DNA of 64,000 bases. It comes from Aquincola tertiaricarbonis. Lineage in GTDB: Bacteria > Pseudomonadota > Gammaproteobacteria > Burkholderiales > Burkholderiaceae_C. Shown here piece by piece: positions 63,119-64,000 of the stretch. The position numbers and the translations under genes were made by a program. Positions within the stretch are counted from its first letter, which is position 1. Each line of letters starts with the position of its first letter. The notes under the pieces are model-generated. The model was not told the DNA's origin. It saw only the letters and a program-made list of their open reading frames with translations, and did no database searches. The stretch covers positions 3,038,001 to 3,102,000 of the forward strand of contig NZ_CP097635.1 in NCBI RefSeq assembly GCF_023573145.1, written 5' to 3'.

Positions 63119-64000
63119 ATGGCCGCCCTGCCCCCACCCGCCACGCCGCTGCTGGAACTGCAGGGTATCCGCAAGCAGTTTGCCGGCGTGACGGTGCTGG
63201 ACGACATCTCGCTGCGGCTGTACCCCGGCGAGATCCATGCGCTGATGGGCCAGAACGGCGCCGGCAAGAGCACGCTGATCAAGGTGCTCACCGGCGTGCT
63301 GGCGAGCAATGGCGGCCAGATGTGGCTGCAAGGCCAGCCGGTGGCGCCGGCCACGCCGCTGCAGGCGCAGCGCCTGGGCATCAGCACCGTGTACCAGGAA
63401 GTGAACCTGTGCCCCAACCTCAGCGTGGCCGAGAACATGTTCGCCGGCCGCTACCCGCGCCGCGGCGCGGCCCAGGGCTTGCGCATCGACTGGGCCGAGG
63501 TGCACCGCCGGGCCGAGGCCTTGCTGGCCCGCATCGGCCTGCAGATCGACGTGACGCGGCTGCTGTCCAGCTACCCGGTGGCGGTGCAGCAGATGGTGGC
63601 CATCGCTCGCGCGCTGGGCGTGCAGGCCAAGGTGTTGATCCTCGACGAGCCCACCTCCAGCCTGGATGAAGACGAGGTGCAGAAACTGTTCGAGGTGCTG
63701 CGCCGGCTGCGGGCCGAGGGCCTGGCCATCGTCTTCGTCACCCACTTTTTGAACCAGGTGTATGCGGTGTCCGACCGCATCACCGTGCTGCGCAACGGCC
63801 GCCATGTGGGCGAATGGCCGGTGGCCGAGCTGGGCCCTTCGGCGCTGATCGCGGCCATGCTGGGCCGCACGATGGCCGAGCAGGCGGCGCAGCAGCAGCC
63901 GCTGCCCGAAGAAGCCGCTCAACGCCCGCCGCTGCTGCAGACCGAAGGCCTGGGCCAGGCCGGCCAGCTGCAGCCCATCGACCTGCAGGTGCGGCCGGGT
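63119..64000 (+). CDS. ytfR: Sugar ABC transporter ATPase, YtfR-like, N-terminal part
   Basis: The first 294 codons are present before the window ends. The first ATPase half is complete: Walker A GQNGAGKST, a short ABC signature region (SSYPVAVQQMVAIARAL, less canonical than LSGGQ as is usual for this family), Walker B VLILDEPTSSLD and the switch histidine in FVTHFL. The second half of this tandem-ATPase protein has just begun (PLLQTEGLGQ onwards). It starts 25 bases after the ytfQ stop. Permease genes (ytfT and yjfF types) are expected beyond the edge. Confidence 0.93.
   Translation, partial: MAALPPPATPLLELQGIRKQFAGVTVLDDISLRLYPGEIHALMGQNGAGKSTLIKVLTGVLASNGGQMWLQGQPVAPATPLQAQRLGISTVYQEVNLCPNLSVAENMFAGRYPRRGAAQGLRIDWAEVHRRAEALLARIGLQIDVTRLLSSYPVAVQQMVAIARALGVQAKVLILDEPTSSLDEDEVQKLFEVLRRLRAEGLAIVFVTHFLNQVYAVSDRITVLRNGRHVGEWPVAELGPSALIAAMLGRTMAEQAAQQQPLPEEAAQRPPLLQTEGLGQAGQLQPIDLQVRPG

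Overview
This is GC-rich, densely coded chromosomal DNA of a betaproteobacterium. Burkholderiales is most likely, probably the Rubrivivax/Leptothrix/Ideonella side of the order. Grounds (inference): many LysR regulators each divergent from a small catabolic operon, orphan TctC binding proteins, a DUF3649-PepSY-DUF3325 iron module, an UrtABCDE-FmdAB cluster and two PEP-CTERM proteins. No rRNA, tRNA, insertion sequence, prophage or CRISPR array was seen. The window opens inside a porin gene and closes inside a sugar ABC ATPase gene. No gap between genes exceeds about 210 bases.

Region by region. 1-5.6 kb: porin, fused gallate/protocatechuate-type extradiol dioxygenase, three-part TRAP transporter and divergent LysR, probably for uptake and ring cleavage of a hydroxylated aromatic acid. 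5.6-12.7 kb: cNMP-binding/thioredoxin-reductase-like flavoprotein, acyl-CoA ligase plus enoyl-CoA hydratase, orphan TctC, SDR and LuxR regulator. 12.9-18.6 kb: lytic transglycosylase lipoprotein, a soluble chemoreceptor with five PAS repeats coupled to a protein with three CheW domains, and a small conserved protein. 18.7-22.8 kb: iron-related membrane operon behind a Fur-like box, and a PEP-CTERM serine protease. 22.9-27.4 kb: amidohydrolase, GlcG-like protein, TctC and LysR, then an Lrp regulator. 27.4-34.6 kb: cysteine desulfurase/metallo-beta-lactamase/rhodanese triple fusion, M16C protease and aminopeptidase P. 34.7-41 kb: spondin-domain PEP-CTERM protein, two-component pair, AhpD-like protein, GST and two LysRs.

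41-58 kb is the most striking part. FmdB, FmdA and UrtEDCBA (amide/urea hydrolysis and uptake) are divergent from a same-strand run of six signalling genes. It starts with an NCS1-type permease fused to a histidine kinase and receiver. Then come a LuxR-type response regulator, a receiver-HD-GYP protein, a soluble PAS histidine kinase, a receiver protein with a ruined EAL domain, and an HDOD protein. Stop/start overlaps join two pairs. I infer that this run links sensing of a nitrogen compound to transport and cyclic-di-GMP output.

58.3-64 kb: aldose 1-epimerase, SMP-30 lactonase, sugar-dehydrogenase-like SDR, LysR and a YtfQ/YtfR-type sugar ABC transporter. Together these suggest non-phosphorylative oxidation of an aldose such as arabinose or galactose. 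Start codons were chosen by ribosome-binding sites and family alignment from memory; no database search was possible.
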